Below, one piece after another: positions 52,242 through 53,662 of a DNA stretch of 53,662 nt; within the stretch, counting starts at the first letter, position 1; every line of letters begins with the position of its first letter. The translations under genes and the position numbers were made by a program. The notes under the pieces were generated by a model. The model ran no database searches, was not told the origin of the DNA, and was given only the letters and a program-made list of their open reading frames with translations. Where the stretch lies: the NCBI GenBank assembly GCA_019235415.1, contig JAFAKN010000179.1, positions 1 through 53,662 of the forward strand. Direction: 5' to 3'. Source of the stretch: Alphaproteobacteria bacterium (GTDB lineage: Bacteria > Pseudomonadota > Alphaproteobacteria > Reyranellales > Reyranellaceae).

Positions 52242-52314
52242 TGTCATCCCGAGGCCGTAGGCTGAGGAATGCTTCCTGTTGTCGCAAGGATCCCTCGCTT
52301 CGTTCGGGATGACA
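52242..52314. repeat. Dispersed palindromic repeat, family A copy 6
   Basis: Begins TGTCATCCCGAGGC and ends TTCGGGATGACA; inner arm GGATCCCTCGCTTCG. The left arm is the most diverged of the six copies. It lies in the convergent gap between rnd and ppx and is followed at once by a family B unit. Confidence 0.85.
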
Positions 52315-52316
52315 GG

Positions 52317-52339
52317 AGCGAGCCAGTGGCCCGCGGTCC
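52317..52339. repeat. Family B palindromic unit 4
   Basis: A 23-base unit matching the one at 26456-26478 at 21 positions by eye (AGCGAGCCAG ... CGCGGTCC). It ends at the last base of the ppx stop codon. Confidence 0.75.
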
Positions 52340-53662
52340 TACTGGCCCGTAAGGATCGCCGGCCTGAGCTCGAATGTCTGGGCGGCGCTTTCCAAGCGGC
52401 GCGCCGTAACGTCGCCCAAGCTACCCTTCGCCCCTGCCGGTACCACCAAGCATAGCTCGCGATCGGTCCGCATCAGCCTGATCTGGGGCAAGAGTCCCGG
52501 CGCGCCACCCGAGAGGTTGTAGGCCAGTCGCAGGCAGGCGCCGAGCCGGCGCGCAAAAATCCGGCCCTTGCCATCTGCAAGCCGGATCGCGGTGTCGAGC
52601 ATCGCGGCCTTGGGGTCGCTCTTGTAGCGATAGGCAAGGGACATCGCGAGCACAGCGCGATCGCGATGGCTCATTCCCGGCGCCGGAAGATGCAGGACAC
52701 GGATGTACGCCTGATCGGCGCGGTAGTCGGGATGGTCATTCCACGAGATGTCGCTGAGATGGCAAGCGGCAATCCGCAGCACCCGATCGGTCTCGTCTTC
52801 GTCGATGAACACTGGCGTCAGCCAATCGAAGATCTCCAACGGAGCGAGGTCGAAGCGGCGCCAGTCGGCCCCTTGCTCCTCGGCAAACGCGATCAACGGA
52901 TGTCGTACCCGTTCGGATTCATTCAGCCGCGAATAGTAGAAGCCCTCACGCAGGCCGAAGGCAGAGAACACGACGCTGTGAGGGCGAAGGGCGGCAAGCA
53001 GGCGATCGAGAGCGAGGCACGCGAGCGGCAAGGTATCGATGCGTCGACGTGACACCCCGGGCATCTTTTCGAGTGACTTCGGGCTTTGCACGGCGATCAG
53101 CCGGGCCACCGCGCGCGCGTCTTCCGTAGGAATTTCGTAATGATGGATGATGTGCAGTGGGTAGCCCGCCTGCTCCATGTGCAAGCGCGCGAACGACCGC
53201 CATGCGCCGCCGACGGCGTAAAACGTCTTGGCCGTCTCGTTGCGCAGCCAGCGCACACCGTCGATCGCCTCGACGACTGCCCTGCGGGGATCGCTCTTGC
53301 CGGACGACATCAACCGCAGCGGGCCCACCGGCAATGTAGTCGAGGCGCTGAGCTTGCCATTAGCCAGGGCGACCAGCTCCAAGCTGCCGCCGCCGAGATC
53401 GCCCATGACGCCGGAAGCCTCCGGCATGCCGCAGATGACGCCATATCCGGAATACCGGGCCTCGTCCTGGCCGCTCACGATATGCGGGCGAATCCCCGGT
53501 CGGCGCGACAGCTCGCGCATGAACTCAGGGCCGTCGGACGCGTCACGGACCGCCGCAGTCGCCAGCAGATCAAGCGACTTCACCTTCATGTTGTACGCAA
53601 GCGTCGTGAAGCGATCGATGTTGGCCAGCGCCATCTCGACGCCTTCCGGATTGAGCCGCCCG
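52339..53662 (-). CDS. ppx: Exopolyphosphatase/guanosine pentaphosphatase (Ppx/GppA), 5' end missing
   Basis: The C-terminal about 440 residues; the frame is open to the window edge and reads GRLNPEGVEM before the first internal ATG, so the N-terminus lies outside. ASTASA-type fold motifs: VSGQDEARYSGYGVICG, GDLGGGSLELVAL with the phosphate-binding glycines, YAVGGAWRSFARLHM and FSAFGLREGFYYS. A C-terminal HD-like helical domain follows (HLSDISWNDHPDYRAD). It removes phosphates from polyphosphate or pppGpp. It is next to rnd and aspS as in relatives. Confidence 0.92.
   Translation of the reverse strand, partial: GRLNPEGVEMALANIDRFTTLAYNMKVKSLDLLATAAVRDASDGPEFMRELSRRPGIRPHIVSGQDEARYSGYGVICGMPEASGVMGDLGGGSLELVALANGKLSASTTLPVGPLRLMSSGKSDPRRAVVEAIDGVRWLRNETAKTFYAVGGAWRSFARLHMEQAGYPLHIIHHYEIPTEDARAVARLIAVQSPKSLEKMPGVSRRRIDTLPLACLALDRLLAALRPHSVVFSAFGLREGFYYSRLNESERVRHPLIAFAEEQGADWRRFDLAPLEIFDWLTPVFIDEDETDRVLRIAACHLSDISWNDHPDYRADQAYIRVLHLPAPGMSHRDRAVLAMSLAYRYKSDPKAAMLDTAIRLADGKGRIFARRLGACLRLAYNLSGGAPGLLPQIRLMRTDRELCLVVPAGAKGSLGDVTARRLESAAQTFELRPAILTGQ

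Noticed and set aside
13435..52314. Family A repeats as a CRISPR array
   Set aside because: Copies are kilobases apart, palindromic over their full length and lack regular spacers or cas genes.
1..53662. tRNA or rRNA genes
   Set aside because: No cloverleaf with GTTC-type T-loop and CCA-proximal acceptor was noticed on either strand by eye; a tRNA scan would settle it.

Overview
The window is a high-GC, gene-dense stretch of a Gram-negative chromosome with no rRNA, tRNA, phage or insertion sequence that I can see. Gene order points to an alphaproteobacterium: ruvX near gatCA, the run pyrB-pyrC-plsY-dprA-topA-rnr-DUF983-rpmG, EipB/DUF1849 envelope proteins, and aspS-rnd-ppx. The dispersed palindromic repeats and mix of catabolic genes resemble soil Rhodospirillales such as Reyranella, but the genus is a guess from memory.

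Layout. 1-2.8 kb: 5' end of a GntR regulator with a 30-bp palindrome at its start codon, an AraC regulator, a GFA-type zinc protein, a block of nested hairpins, and an AHL-lactonase-like hydrolase. 2.9-7.2 kb: GH15 glucoamylase/trehalase, gatB, and a nucleosidase with a signal peptide. 7.3-8.3 kb: VapBC toxin-antitoxin pair with a palindromic operator, and a small unknown protein. 8.3-11.6 kb: D-aminoacylase-type amidohydrolase, LysE exporter, a wrecked phosphoribosyltransferase gene and a small lipoprotein. 11.6-16.7 kb: gatA and gatC, a Na+/H+ antiporter with a cyclic-nucleotide-binding tail, and ruvX. 16.7-20.5 kb: a YtkA-like secreted protein, a 2OG-type oxygenase whose C-terminus is encoded by a dispersed repeat, a PhyH dioxygenase, then YceI, cytochrome b561 and an unknown secreted protein as an apparent operon. 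20.6-25.3 kb: two divergent citrate-synthase genes, one carrying an N-terminal MerR-like DNA-binding domain, sharing an intergenic region with two matching operator-like sites; then an isochorismatase-family hydrolase, an ABM-like protein and an alpha/beta hydrolase.

25.4-39.2 kb is the conserved housekeeping block: pyrB, a dihydroorotase-like pyrC that lacks metal ligands, a secreted unknown, plsY, an MFS carrier, dprA, topA, rnr (overlapping topA), DUF983, an S41 lipoprotein protease and rpmG with promoter and terminator. 39.3-43.1 kb is an accessory oxygenase cluster (Rieske oxygenase, TetR, TauD, luciferase-like monooxygenase) with a striking double GGTACC operator between the Rieske and tetR genes. 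43.1-49 kb: a decayed ORF, a ROK kinase, an overlapping operon of two EipB paralogues and AMP nucleosidase, a D-2-hydroxyacid dehydrogenase and a lysine-rich secreted protein. 49-53.7 kb: aspS, rnd and the start-truncated ppx.

The genes work together in three ways that can be argued from sequence. GatCAB with AspRS supplies amidated tRNAs. PyrB with the inactive-looking PyrC probably forms a non-catalytic holoenzyme, with the true dihydroorotase elsewhere. The HTH-citrate synthase probably regulates its divergent citrate-synthase neighbour. Two families of short palindromic repeats (family A, six copies; family B, four units) are scattered between genes; one copy has entered a coding sequence and another forms the leader of pyrC. 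These regulatory palindromes, the enzyme-regulator fusion and the repeats are the most interesting parts of the window.
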